Positions 8,640 to 19,052 of a DNA stretch of 64,000 nucleotides are shown here, in pieces. Both the position numbers and the translations under genes were made by a program. The DNA is taken from positions 1 through 64,000 of the forward strand of contig CALKDK010000014.1 in assembly GCA_938084055.1 (NCBI GenBank), read 5' to 3'. Origin of the DNA: an uncultured Luminiphilus sp. GTDB taxonomy: Bacteria > Pseudomonadota > Gammaproteobacteria > Pseudomonadales > Halieaceae. Every line of letters starts with the position of its first letter. Position 1 is the stretch's first letter. The notes under the pieces are model-generated. The model did not search any database. It was not told the origin of the DNA and saw only the letters and a list, made by a program, of their open reading frames with translations.

Positions 8640-9785
8640 ATGTCCAAGGGTCCACTGGCGGGCGTTAAGGTAGTTGAACTGGCGGGAATTGGTCCGGGTC
8701 CCTGCGCAGGGATGATGCTCGCTGATATGGGAGCTAATGTGACGGTCATCGAGCGTCGCTCGCCGAACACCAACGCGGCCCCCACCAGCGAACAGATGGC
8801 GGCCCAGACGTTCTACAACAGGGGCAAGCGCTCGATAGCGGTCGATTTGAAAAAGCCTGAGGCCACTGAGCTGGTACTCAAGTTGGTTGAGGACAGTGAT
8901 CTGCTGATTGAAGGCTTCCGACCCGGGGTAATGGAGCGTCTTGGGCTGGGTCCGGATACCTGCCTTGCTCGTAATCCACGTCTGGTATTCGGACGCATGA
9001 CGGGGTGGGGCCAGAGTGGCCCGCTGGCCCACGCAGCCGGGCATGACCCCAATTATATTGCGTTGAGCGGTGCCCTGTGGCCCGGTGGCAGTGCTGATCG
9101 CGCGCCCACCGCCCCGCTGACCCTGGTAGGGGATGTTGGCGGTGGCACCATGATCCTGATCTTTGGCTTATTGAGTGGGCTCATTCACGCGAGGCAGACG
9201 GGTGAAGGCCAGGTTGTGGATACGGCGATTACCGACGGCTCTGCTTATATCGCCTCACTGCTACGCATGATGCATAACACGGGGCAGATCAGCGATGACC
9301 CCGGATCGGGCTGGGCTGATTTCGGTGCGCCTTGGAACGACACCTATGCCTGTGCCGACGGTGGGTTCATTACCGTTTGTCCCCTCGAGCCCCAGTTCTA
9401 CGCAGAGCTGGTAACGCGTCTTGGTCTGGATGGGGATCCACTGTTCGCCGATCAGTGGGATAAAAGCCAGTGGCCGGCAGCAAAAGCTCGGATGGTTGAA
9501 ATGTTCGGGGGCAAGACGAGAGATGAGTGGTGCGCACTGCTGGAAGGCACCGATGTCTGTTTCGCGCCGGTCCTGAACATGAGTGAATCGGTGACCCATC
9601 CCCACAATGTCGCGCGGGAAACGTTCCTGACCCTTGACGGCGTGGTGCAGCCGGCGCCGGCGCCGAGATTCAGCCGCACGCCCCCCGAGGTGGGCGCCTG
9701 CCCGGTTCCCGGCCAGCATACCGATGAGATTGTTGCTGCGCTGGGTCTTGATCGCAGTGCATTGCGGGAGAGTGGGGCGATTTAG
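8640..9785 (+). CDS. CaiB/BaiF-family CoA transferase or alpha-methylacyl-CoA racemase
   Basis: A 381-residue class III CoA-transferase fold protein. It opens with the CoA-binding GIGPGPCAGMMLADMGANV segment. Its residues match those used for proton exchange in alpha-methylacyl-CoA racemase: His in AGHDPNY, Asp in the VVDTAITDGSAY strand and Glu in CPLEPQFYAEL. This makes racemase activity, needed to process 2-methyl-branched acyl-CoA before dehydrogenation, more likely than CoA transfer. A GAGG ribosome site lies about 10 bases upstream. Its place right after an LCAD/IVD-type dehydrogenase supports branched fatty acid or isoprenoid/sterol side-chain catabolism. That is inference from context. 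Confidence 0.88.
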   Translation: MSKGPLAGVKVVELAGIGPGPCAGMMLADMGANVTVIERRSPNTNAAPTSEQMAAQTFYNRGKRSIAVDLKKPEATELVLKLVEDSDLLIEGFRPGVMERLGLGPDTCLARNPRLVFGRMTGWGQSGPLAHAAGHDPNYIALSGALWPGGSADRAPTAPLTLVGDVGGGTMILIFGLLSGLIHARQTGEGQVVDTAITDGSAYIASLLRMMHNTGQISDDPGSGWADFGAPWNDTYACADGGFITVCPLEPQFYAELVTRLGLDGDPLFADQWDKSQWPAAKARMVEMFGGKTRDEWCALLEGTDVCFAPVLNMSESVTHPHNVARETFLTLDGVVQPAPAPRFSRTPPEVGACPVPGQHTDEIVAALGLDRSALRESGAI

Positions 9786-9883
9786 CCAGTGGGTTAGTGG
9801 GACTGGTGCTACCTCACCACGCGCGGCCCGGGAGAGAGCCCCGACAAACTGCAGTCCTGTATTGGTTGCCTGTCAGGTGGCGA

Positions 9884-10405
9884 TTACAGCGTGGTGCGCA
9901 TATCACCCAGATAGTCGAGTTTGCCAAGGGGTACGCCGAGTTGGCGCAATATGGCGTAGGTGGTGGCGGCATGGAAATAAACGTTGGGCAGGGAGAAGCT
10001 GAGCAGAAAACTATCGGTGGTGAAAGGTATTTGGAGCTTGCCGGCACGAAACAGCATATCGCGGCCCCCGAGGGCGTCGATGGCCTCACGATCCTGACTG
10101 GCCAGGTAGGCATGGGCCTCTGCCAGCAGTTCAGTGAGCTTTTCCCAGGTAATATCCTGGATCGAGGGCGGGGGTTCGAACAGGCCAGCTTTCATACCCT
10201 CGAGAGCGCCCATCGAGTGGTGCCATACCGAAATGATTTGGAAGCTTAGGGGCAGCATGTCCTCTCTCAGCCGAAAATTGAGCGCCTCCTCGAGATTGAG
10301 AATACCCTCTGAGGCAGACTGCTCAGCCTGCGCAAGTAGGCCGCTGACCGCTTTTACAGTTTGTAGATATGACCCGACGCTGGCGTCGTATAGGCTTAGG
10401 GACAT
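9884..10405 (-). CDS. DUF1993 family protein
   Basis: A 173-residue protein matching the DUF1993 family, which has a DinB-like four-helix arrangement. It starts with MSLSLYDASVGSYLQTVKAV and ends with the typical PNVYFHAATTYAILRQLGVPLGKLDYLGD. Conserved histidines in WHHSMGALEG and in the FHAAT segment could bind metal as in DinB-like folds. The function of the family is unknown. It is a single gene on the minus strand between two plus-strand acyl-CoA genes, about 60 bp from the divergent fadH-like start, so the two may share a promoter region. A weak AAGG lies upstream. Confidence 0.85.
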   Translation of the reverse strand: MSLSLYDASVGSYLQTVKAVSGLLAQAEQSASEGILNLEEALNFRLREDMLPLSFQIISVWHHSMGALEGMKAGLFEPPPSIQDITWEKLTELLAEAHAYLASQDREAIDALGGRDMLFRAGKLQIPFTTDSFLLSFSLPNVYFHAATTYAILRQLGVPLGKLDYLGDMRTTL

Positions 10406-10431
10406 GACACAACCTTTGCTATGGATTTTAG

Positions 10432-12555
<2,124 letters not shown>

Positions 12556-12684
12556 CCCTGTCATCCCATTTGCATCAGAGTCGGTGCCTGTTGGTGGCCG
12601 ACAGGGTTGCTGATTCTGTGAGGGCACTTTGGCGTGGGGCCTCGGGTCGCCCGGCGGCCTGCTCCTGTCGTAAGCCCGTGCCGC

Positions 12685-14763
12685 TCAGTCGCTCCCAGAG
12701 CGGATGAAATAGCGGCTCTCCACGAGGGGTTCGCGGTCCAGGTCTGAAAACAGTGCAGCGTGCAGGATTTCGTTGGCGAAGTCCTCGGCCTGGTCTAGGT
12801 AGTGCGGGTGGTCCGGATTGTCAAAGTGATTTCCGTACTGGTGCGTCCCGAGGATGCTCTGATCCCCATTGCTATCCCAGCGCACCAGGTAGTAGAGCCC
12901 GTCTCCGCCCGTAACCCTATGAAAAGTCTTGTCGTCGCCGGGCCCGGCGTAGGCCGCCCGCAGGGTGTCGGGACCGCCCGCCATTGGGTAAAGCACATCG
13001 CCCCGCCCGTGGCGGTTGAATTCGCCCCAGGTTGGTCGGAGCTGTCCGGTCATCGAAGTGACGCGTTTGGCGCAGGTCTCCAAAGTTTCCAGGGGCTCCG
13101 GGGTTGGGGTTCCGTTACTCTCGCTCAACCACTCGGCAGCAAGGATACAGACCGCCAATGGGGCGTCCCGGTTTGCCTTGTCGGTGGCTCGGTTCCATTG
13201 CTTCAAGACACGCTGTGCTTCCTGAAGTTTGGGGTCGGTGAGTTGCAGGGCGACCACTGTGCCTAAAAAATCCATACCGCGGTAGTGTTCCGAATAGACG
13301 TTGTCATGTTTGATGGCCAGCAACTGGCGAGCCGACACGGTGTCAAGCTGGGCGAATAACTCCAGACCGCGCACGGCGCGGTTGGTCATGCGCGTTTGCC
13401 AGCCGCCGTGGGGAGGGGCAGTCCCTGGATCGGGATTGCTGCCTGCCTCAGAAATTGCGAAGGGCGTTTGGTTGGTACTCAGGACAAACCCTGATGGTGG
13501 ATTGGTGACCTGCGGTAGTCGGTGCGTGGGATAGAAGTCATGCCATATCAGGTCCGAGCGATCACCCGGCAGATACAGGGTCCAGTCCCAGCCGGAAGCA
13601 CGCCGTGGCAGCTGTGCATTGTGCATGAACTGGATGTCTCCTGAGGCGGCCGCAAACACAAAATTGAAGCTTTGAATTCGGTTCATGGCCATTGCGTCGA
13701 TCCATGCGGGAAGGCTTCTTGCCCGGTTCATGGCGAGCCACTGCTCAACCTGGCGAAGCTCTCCCATGCCGGCATATCTGACCGCGTAGGTGCCGTGGCC
13801 TGTCTTGAGTACCGGACCGTGCACAGAGCGGTAGACCGTTTCAGTAACAGACCAGGGTATAAAGCCCCAAATCAGAACGTCAATCTTTACGTCCTTTGTT
13901 TCAAGATCCAGCCATTGACCGTCCAGTTGGTAGCGGTTGGGGTTATCTGGATCGACATCGAGAACATAGACATCCACCAGATCGGGCTTGTTCACCGTGG
14001 CCGCCCAGGCGGTTTCAGGGGTGAACCCAACGGCGATCGCTGGCGCACCTGGGAATAGCCCTCCCATGACGTTTAATCCCTGGGCTGACTGCAAATGGGC
14101 CTCGTACCAGGCGACGGGCCCCGTCAGTGGCTGGTGGGAGTTAATGACCAGCATTGTTGAGCCGTCCGAGCTGCGGGTGGGCCCGACGGCTATGGCATTG
14201 GAGCCAACGGGTTGTTTATCCAGCGTAACGCTGCCCGCCGTGCTGAGAGCCCTTGCGCGCTGGTCTGCCAACAGCTCTGTGACCGTGCTTTCGAAGCCGT
14301 AAAATAGGATATGTCGCAGCATATGACCGGCAATGACATCTTTGCCGGTGAGGGGAAGAATATCGAGATCCACAACGTTGGGATGCTCTCGGGCGTACTG
14401 TGTGATACCGGCGGCGTATGCCTCCACGTAATCCCGCGTGGCGGGTTGCAGATCGGCTTCATAGCGGCGATCGAGGTCCTCCCACAAACCCAGCCAGTGC
14501 ACGAGGTAATCCTGCTTTGCGGCATCCGGGCCGAAAAAGCGGCCGGCAATCCCGCGGTAGTAAGGGATCGTATTTTGGATGACCTGCCAGGTATCCTCCG
14601 CCATGGCATAACCCAGTCCAAATGCGGTATCGGCATCGGTTTCTCCCATTATGTGGGGAACACCCCATACGTCCCGCTCAATCTCTGCCTGCCAGGCTGC
14701 AACAGATCCCGATGCCAGGGTCAGTAGGCAGGCGAGGTTGAGGGTTAAAAACAGCTTGAACAT
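12685..14763 (-). CDS. Periplasmic penicillin-acylase-family Ntn hydrolase (AHL acylase-like)
   Basis: A 692-residue exported N-terminal-nucleophile hydrolase. A Sec signal peptide (about 1-23) is followed by the alpha segment starting AEIERDVWGVPHIMGETD. After a spacer comes the self-cleavage site before Ser in PVGSNAIAVGP, which becomes the beta-chain N terminus and nucleophile. The catalytic Asn is visible in LSTNQTPFA and a conserved Arg in GWQTRMTNRAVR. Relatives include PvdQ/QuiP acyl-homoserine-lactone acylases and penicillin G acylases; it cleaves amides of acyl side chains, and quorum quenching or recycling of N-acyl compounds is possible. The start has GGAGAC six bases upstream. It is monocistronic and convergent with fadH. 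Confidence 0.9.
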   Translation of the reverse strand: MFKLFLTLNLACLLTLASGSVAAWQAEIERDVWGVPHIMGETDADTAFGLGYAMAEDTWQVIQNTIPYYRGIAGRFFGPDAAKQDYLVHWLGLWEDLDRRYEADLQPATRDYVEAYAAGITQYAREHPNVVDLDILPLTGKDVIAGHMLRHILFYGFESTVTELLADQRARALSTAGSVTLDKQPVGSNAIAVGPTRSSDGSTMLVINSHQPLTGPVAWYEAHLQSAQGLNVMGGLFPGAPAIAVGFTPETAWAATVNKPDLVDVYVLDVDPDNPNRYQLDGQWLDLETKDVKIDVLIWGFIPWSVTETVYRSVHGPVLKTGHGTYAVRYAGMGELRQVEQWLAMNRARSLPAWIDAMAMNRIQSFNFVFAAASGDIQFMHNAQLPRRASGWDWTLYLPGDRSDLIWHDFYPTHRLPQVTNPPSGFVLSTNQTPFAISEAGSNPDPGTAPPHGGWQTRMTNRAVRGLELFAQLDTVSARQLLAIKHDNVYSEHYRGMDFLGTVVALQLTDPKLQEAQRVLKQWNRATDKANRDAPLAVCILAAEWLSESNGTPTPEPLETLETCAKRVTSMTGQLRPTWGEFNRHGRGDVLYPMAGGPDTLRAAYAGPGDDKTFHRVTGGDGLYYLVRWDSNGDQSILGTHQYGNHFDNPDHPHYLDQAEDFANEILHAALFSDLDREPLVESRYFIRSGSD

Positions 14764-15041
14764 GGTCTGTCTCCGAAAATCGATGCCATGTCGGGGTGGA
14801 TGGATGACCCGGTCGGGAGTAGTGACATGGCGGTTGTCATCCTGACCACAGAACCCGGGATGCAGCGCTTACATGGGATGCTCGGGAGTGTTTTTGCAGA
14901 AGCCGGCCGGGAGCTTGGTGTTGTCAAAATGATTTAATTTGTGAATCCTCTGCTGATGAGGCGGGCTGCGTTCGCTTATAGTTGGACCCGGGTGGGCACC
15001 GGGTCTGCCCGTGGATACTAATATACTGGAATACTTTGGCT

Positions 15042-16268
15042 GTGGACTTCATTCAACTGGCGGTACCGTTTTTTATTCTGGCGATGGTGTTGGAGCTCAT
15101 TTATGGCATCGTTCGCCGACGCAATACCTACAGGTTGAATGATGCGTTTAGCAGCCTGATGCTCGGTATACTCAGCCAGGCGCGCAAATTTATTGTGTTG
15201 GGTGTCGGAGGTTGGATATTTGCCTGGGCCGCCACTGCGACCGCGATACCCCAGTGGCCTGTCGATACGCCGTTGACCTGGGTTAGCGCATTTGTGCTCT
15301 ACGATCTCTGTTACTACTGGCAACATCGTTTAGGGCACGAGCGCCAAATTCTCTGGGCCGCACACGTCGCGCACCACCAAAGTGAGGATTACAACCTCTC
15401 GACCGCACTGCGCCAAACCAGCACGGGGTTTTTACTGGGTTGGGTATTTTACCTCCCACTCTTCGTCCTCGGAGTGCCGGCTGAGGTCGTCGTCACTGTG
15501 GGTGCACTTAACCTGATCTACCAGTTCTGGGTACATACCCAACACATCCCAGAATTGGGTTGGCTTGAATGGGTTTTTGTCACCCCCTCCAACCATCGTG
15601 TTCATCACGCCCAGAATGATTGCTACCTGGATCGCAATTATGGCGGGGTCTTCATCATCTGGGACCGGATTTTTGGTAGCTACCAGAGGGAGCTTGCCGA
15701 TACGCCCTGTATCTACGGTATCCGGGGGCCAATCAAAAGCTGGGATCCTGTTGTTGCGTTGACCCATATTTACAGGGATATGTTTAACGATATGGTTCGC
15801 ACCCGGAGTGGCTGGGATCGGTTGCGGGTGCTGTGGGCGCGCACCGGCTGGCAACCCCCAGATGTTCGCCTGCGCTGGCCGCGGGAAAAATCAGACCTGT
15901 CCCAGTTTTCGAGGTTTGATCCTGAGATCAGTCTGGCAAGGCAATGGCTCGGGGGCATTCAGTTACTGGGAGCGACCGTCTTTCTGGTCTGGGGGCAGCT
16001 GACTCCGCTGCCCGATTCCGCCTACTGGGTGTGGTGGCTTGTGTTGCTGTGGACGGGGGTTGCGACAGCCGGCTGGCTGCAGGGAAAATCCTACAGGACG
16101 ATGCTCCTCCTCGATGGTCCCCGGCTGGTGGTCATTGCTGTGGTAGCGGCGCTTGTGCCCTTGAACCCGGCAGCGTTCACCTTCGCCTGGCTATGGTTGG
16201 GAATGTCCTTTCTGATACTGGCCTGGGAGCACAGGGCGGCGGTTCGGGATGAGCCCGTAAGCGCCTGA
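15042..16268 (+). CDS. Sterol desaturase / fatty acid hydroxylase superfamily membrane protein
   Basis: An integral-membrane di-iron oxygenase of the FA_hydroxylase superfamily, about 408 residues. All three histidine boxes are present: HRLGHE, HVAHHQ and NHRVHHAQN, plus an upstream His in HTQH. The first helices span roughly residues 5-25 and 45-75, and a C-terminal extension of about 120 residues with several more helices is added, as in bacterial sterol-desaturase-like proteins. The start is unclear: the track uses a TTG at 14982, but a GTG at 15042 (VDFIQLAVPFF) better fits the family N terminus; neither has a strong ribosome site. It would hydroxylate or desaturate a lipid. No biosynthetic partner is next to it. 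Confidence 0.85.
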   Translation: MDFIQLAVPFFILAMVLELIYGIVRRRNTYRLNDAFSSLMLGILSQARKFIVLGVGGWIFAWAATATAIPQWPVDTPLTWVSAFVLYDLCYYWQHRLGHERQILWAAHVAHHQSEDYNLSTALRQTSTGFLLGWVFYLPLFVLGVPAEVVVTVGALNLIYQFWVHTQHIPELGWLEWVFVTPSNHRVHHAQNDCYLDRNYGGVFIIWDRIFGSYQRELADTPCIYGIRGPIKSWDPVVALTHIYRDMFNDMVRTRSGWDRLRVLWARTGWQPPDVRLRWPREKSDLSQFSRFDPEISLARQWLGGIQLLGATVFLVWGQLTPLPDSAYWVWWLVLLWTGVATAGWLQGKSYRTMLLLDGPRLVVIAVVAALVPLNPAAFTFAWLWLGMSFLILAWEHRAAVRDEPVSA

Positions 16269-16388
16269 CCCAACCTGTTGTTCCCTGATATTGCTGCCCC
16301 CTGCCTACGCCCTACGGGTTTCAATGCGCATCGAAGGTCGGTCGGGGGAGTCAGGAGGTTGGCTGGGCAATAGCAGTAGCGGATGGCC

Positions 16389-16826
16389 TCACAGTGATGA
16401 GATGTAGGCCGCTATATTATCGATGTCGGCATCAGCCATGGACTTTGCCACCGGCCACATCATGGCAGACTGGGCACCGCGGGCCTCGCCATTGCGGTAC
16501 GCCGTGAGTTTCGCGGCGATATCGCTACCGGCCTGTCCCTGAAGTTTGGGACCAATACCACCTTCACCATTGCCGCCGTGACAGGCTATGCACTGGCCAT
16601 AGTATTTCTCGCCCAGGGCTTCCGGCGATGCGGCGGCGAGAGCTTCCTGTTTGCTGCGCTCAATGGCAGCAATGCTGCCACCATTCTCGGCCTTCCAGGT
16701 GTCGTAGCATTCCCCGACACAGCGGTTGGTGTTGCCAGTCCAACTCGGGTCGTTGCTTTGGGTGCCCGCCCAGATCAGGCCTGAGATCACGAGCAGGAAA
16801 AGTACAATGGCCGCGTTGGTATTCAT
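16389..16826 (-). CDS. Membrane-anchored or secreted class I cytochrome c
   Basis: A 145-residue monohaem cytochrome c. An N-terminal hydrophobic segment (about residues 5-21) acts as signal or anchor, then an extra region with two cysteines (CVGEC), then the haem site CIACH and a late Met in AMMWPVAKSM as likely axial ligand. The end, DADIDNIAAYISSL, is typical of cytochrome c551/c555-like domains. The repeated GEGGIGPKLQGQ segment after the haem motif is also typical. It is probably a periplasmic electron carrier, perhaps for the caa3-type oxidase encoded further right. It lies on the same strand as, and 94 bp downstream of, the protease gene. Confidence 0.88.
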   Translation of the reverse strand: MNTNAAIVLFLLVISGLIWAGTQSNDPSWTGNTNRCVGECYDTWKAENGGSIAAIERSKQEALAAASPEALGEKYYGQCIACHGGNGEGGIGPKLQGQAGSDIAAKLTAYRNGEARGAQSAMMWPVAKSMADADIDNIAAYISSL

Positions 16827-16920
16827 GGTGAAGCAGGCTCCAGGTCAGTAGGTTTTGGGTATGCTGTGCGCCGCGAATGGTAATGGGTTTTGCCGTGAAG
16901 GAGAAGTCGAGCGCTGTGCA

Positions 16921-17460
16921 CTATTGCCGAAGCGTGAGTGTCTCACCCCGTTGGATCATTTCCAGGTTTTTCAGGAACGACATGCCCAGCAAAACTTCAT
17001 CTATGGCGAGGCCGGGAGCTACGCTGGCGCGCACATTGTTTTGCTCAATGGCCCCCAGTTGCACAGAGCGCAGCCGCGTCAAATAGCCTTCCACGTTACC
17101 GTTCGCGGTTCGGGTCATGACGGCTTGTCCTCGCGGGGCGCCTACCTGTTGCGCCAGGCCCGGCGACATGGCGACCCCCGTGGCTCCAGTGTCCAGGAGG
17201 AAGGTCACCGCGACACCATTAATGGAGCCGTCAGCGACATAGTGACCCATCCGGTTGCGCTGCAGGACTACTTCGACGCGTCCGTCTTCAGCTCTTGTGG
17301 AATAGACGTCTCGGTTGGGGTTTTGCTGGTCCGCCAGTTTGCCCTGAAAAAATACGGTGAGCATGCCCAGGAGGACGAGCCAGGCAACCACTGCCATACC
17401 GCGCCCCATGCCCCGGGTCGATCCTGCATCAGAAGCCTGCCTGTTGTCATTCTGGCCCAA
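16921..17460 (-). CDS. Membrane-anchored retropepsin-like aspartic protease (clan AA, TIGR02281 type)
   Basis: A 179-residue protein with one N-terminal transmembrane helix (about 22-40) and a single retroviral-type aspartic protease domain. The active-site motif is FLLDTGATGVAMS, and the second signature (LLGMSFLKNLEMIQR) ends the domain. Such proteins work as homodimers; the bacterial family is membrane anchored with the domain outside the cytoplasm. The TTG start at 17460 is backed by AGGA five bases upstream; an ATG at 17409 would also keep the anchor. The substrate is unknown. Confidence 0.87.
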   Translation of the reverse strand: MGQNDNRQASDAGSTRGMGRGMAVVAWLVLLGMLTVFFQGKLADQQNPNRDVYSTRAEDGRVEVVLQRNRMGHYVADGSINGVAVTFLLDTGATGVAMSPGLAQQVGAPRGQAVMTRTANGNVEGYLTRLRSVQLGAIEQNNVRASVAPGLAIDEVLLGMSFLKNLEMIQRGETLTLRQ

Positions 17461-17874
17461 TGTTTTCCTATCCTTCTACCTGACGCGATGGGCCGGCGAT
17501 CGGCCTCTGGACCCAATGCAGTTGAGTCATTCTAGCGGACCCTGCGGCGTAGCCGGTCCCATTTTGTTGATTTGACTGCCGGGCGGGGCAATCGGGCTCC
17601 TTTGTGCCAGCCGATATTCGTCAGTCTGCGCTCCGCAGGGTGATGATTTGCACTGATTTGATCGGTCTCCCCGTGTAATCCGTATGAGCAGGTAGTCCAA
17701 AATGCAAGCGAAAACCCTGGCCCAGTTGCCCGTACAGGAGCCCGCAGCGCCTAAAGCGCGGGCGGGGCCACGGTTGTAAATGCGGGCGCAGTTTGTACAC
17801 AGACGGCCCCAGGATCCGTTACCCTTGCCAACCGCTAACCGAGATAACCCAGCGCAAGTTCCCAGAGGTTTGAT
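17461..17874. other. Divergent intergenic region
   Basis: About 414 bp between the protease and thioesterase starts. Track ORFs here are shadows. I see a short inverted repeat (GGCCG...CGGCC near 17490) and a 25-codon ATG frame at 17702, but no convincing promoter, operator or RNA gene. Confidence 0.45.
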
Positions 17875-18297
17875 ATGTCCTACCCTTACACCGGTGCCCA
17901 GAAGATCCGGTTCGCAGATACCGATGCCAATGGCCACACATATTTTGCTACCTATCTCATTCTTGCAGACGAGGTATCCGCCGATTACTGGGCGGAGTTG
18001 GGCTGGGACTTCAATGAGATTCATCAACAACCTACCCTGACGTTTACGGTCAACGCCAACATAGACTTCGTCAGCGAGTGCCTCGGTGGCGACTGGGTAG
18101 ATGTGGGCGTACGGTTTTCCCGGTTGGGCAAGAGCAGTTTGACGCTGGAGTGGGAGATGACCAATAAGCGTACGGGCGAAACCGCGGCTCGGGGCAGCTT
18201 TGTCAGCGTTTTTGTCGATAAGGGCGATCGCAAGAGTTGTCCAATTCCCCCGACACTACGGGAAGCCATTCTCCAGCGTCAGCCTGAGTTGGCGTGA
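17875..18297 (+). CDS. Acyl-CoA thioesterase, 4-hydroxybenzoyl-CoA thioesterase (hotdog) family
   Basis: A 140-residue single-hotdog protein. The catalytic segment RFADTDANGHTYFATYL has the conserved Asp and the GH step of the 4HBT/YbgC group, and VNANIDFVSECLGGDWVDVGVRF is the second strand pair. It would hydrolyse acyl-CoA thioesters; the chain type is unknown. GAGG lies a few bases before the ATG. Its stop overlaps the start of the DUF2452 gene (TGATG), so the pair is translationally coupled. Confidence 0.88.
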   Translation: MSYPYTGAQKIRFADTDANGHTYFATYLILADEVSADYWAELGWDFNEIHQQPTLTFTVNANIDFVSECLGGDWVDVGVRFSRLGKSSLTLEWEMTNKRTGETAARGSFVSVFVDKGDRKSCPIPPTLREAILQRQPELA

Positions 18298-18884
18298 TGA
18301 TGAGCAAGGGGACATCATCGGGCAACCCCCAGGGCAAGGGCCTGGTACCCGTACTGGATGCCTTGAATGCCATGCAGCCATGGCAGTCTGAGCAGAAGTC
18401 TGGAGAGGCAATTCTCCGGGATTTTTGTCTCTCCACACTGGTGCTCTCTGCACATTTTGATTTCCGCGTGGTGCCCGGGAAGACCTACTACCTGTACCGA
18501 AGGAATTCGGGATGGCAATTATCCCTAATCTCCCCCGATGAGTGGGGGGATCGCCGCCCCGGAGCTTGGGTAGCAAATTGTGATCTTCGCACCGACATGA
18601 CCTGGAGTGTGGTGCTGGCAGCTCATATCGGTGAAGACCCTGACCTGGTCAGCGCTCTGGAAGTCCATCTCCGTGGCTTCCTGGCCCGGATTGATGGTGC
18701 TGAGAATCTCGAGTCCGCTTTGCCTGTCTATGAGCAGCAGTTGCCCTACCAGCAACGGATGATGGCGACCGCCCTGTCCTCTTCCCTGCAAACGTCATTG
18801 TTGCTCTCAGGATTATCGGGACAGTCGGGCCAGGCCCTGCTGGGTGGCAACATACTCCGGGCATTACTTATTGAGCCCGGCTGA
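18297..18884 (+). CDS. DUF2452 protein (bacterial homologue of human C1orf50)
   Basis: A 195-residue soluble protein. It begins NPQGKGLVPVLDALNAMQPW and has a central VVPGKTYYLYRRNSGWQLSL followed by ISPDEWGDR, which closely resembles the KPGNIYYLYKRESGQ / ISPKEWG core of human C1orf50, the eukaryotic member of DUF2452. After that core the C-terminal part is helical and unfamiliar. The biochemical function of the family is unknown. The start is the ATG sharing a base with the thioesterase stop (GTG at 18294 or a second ATG at 18300 are alternatives). A hairpin with a T-run overlaps its stop codon, so the two-gene operon seems to end here. Confidence 0.8.
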   Translation: MMSKGTSSGNPQGKGLVPVLDALNAMQPWQSEQKSGEAILRDFCLSTLVLSAHFDFRVVPGKTYYLYRRNSGWQLSLISPDEWGDRRPGAWVANCDLRTDMTWSVVLAAHIGEDPDLVSALEVHLRGFLARIDGAENLESALPVYEQQLPYQQRMMATALSSSLQTSLLLSGLSGQSGQALLGGNILRALLIEPG

Positions 18885-18919
18885 ACATGCAGCCGGTATC
18901 GCTTCGCCGGGTCTTTTTT
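18876..18919 (+). terminator. Rho-independent terminator after the thioesterase-DUF2452 pair
   Basis: CCCGGC at 18876-18881 pairs with GCCGGG at 18906-18911; GAA/TTC extends the stem inward past one bulged base, and TCTTTTTT follows directly. The stop codon of the DUF2452 gene lies inside the structure. The loop of about 17 bases is longer than usual. Confidence 0.6.
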
Positions 18920-19052
18920 GTCGTTGTTGGCAGCGCTGCTGTGCAGCGGGTCATGCTGCACACACGGATTGCCCGTGCCGTGCGCCGAAGCCCGGGTTTT
19001 ACTACCCTGACGTAGCCTGTACCCCGCGCCATTGACCGGTTCCACCGTGACC

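Noticed and set aside
7605-9044. 479-codon minus-strand ORF
   Set aside because: Long but lies antisense across the acyl-CoA dehydrogenase and CaiB genes, which have full family motifs; its own translation looks random.
10181-10200. GGTTCGAAC resembling a tRNA T-loop
   Set aside because: It is inside the DUF1993 coding sequence and no acceptor, D or anticodon arms surround it.
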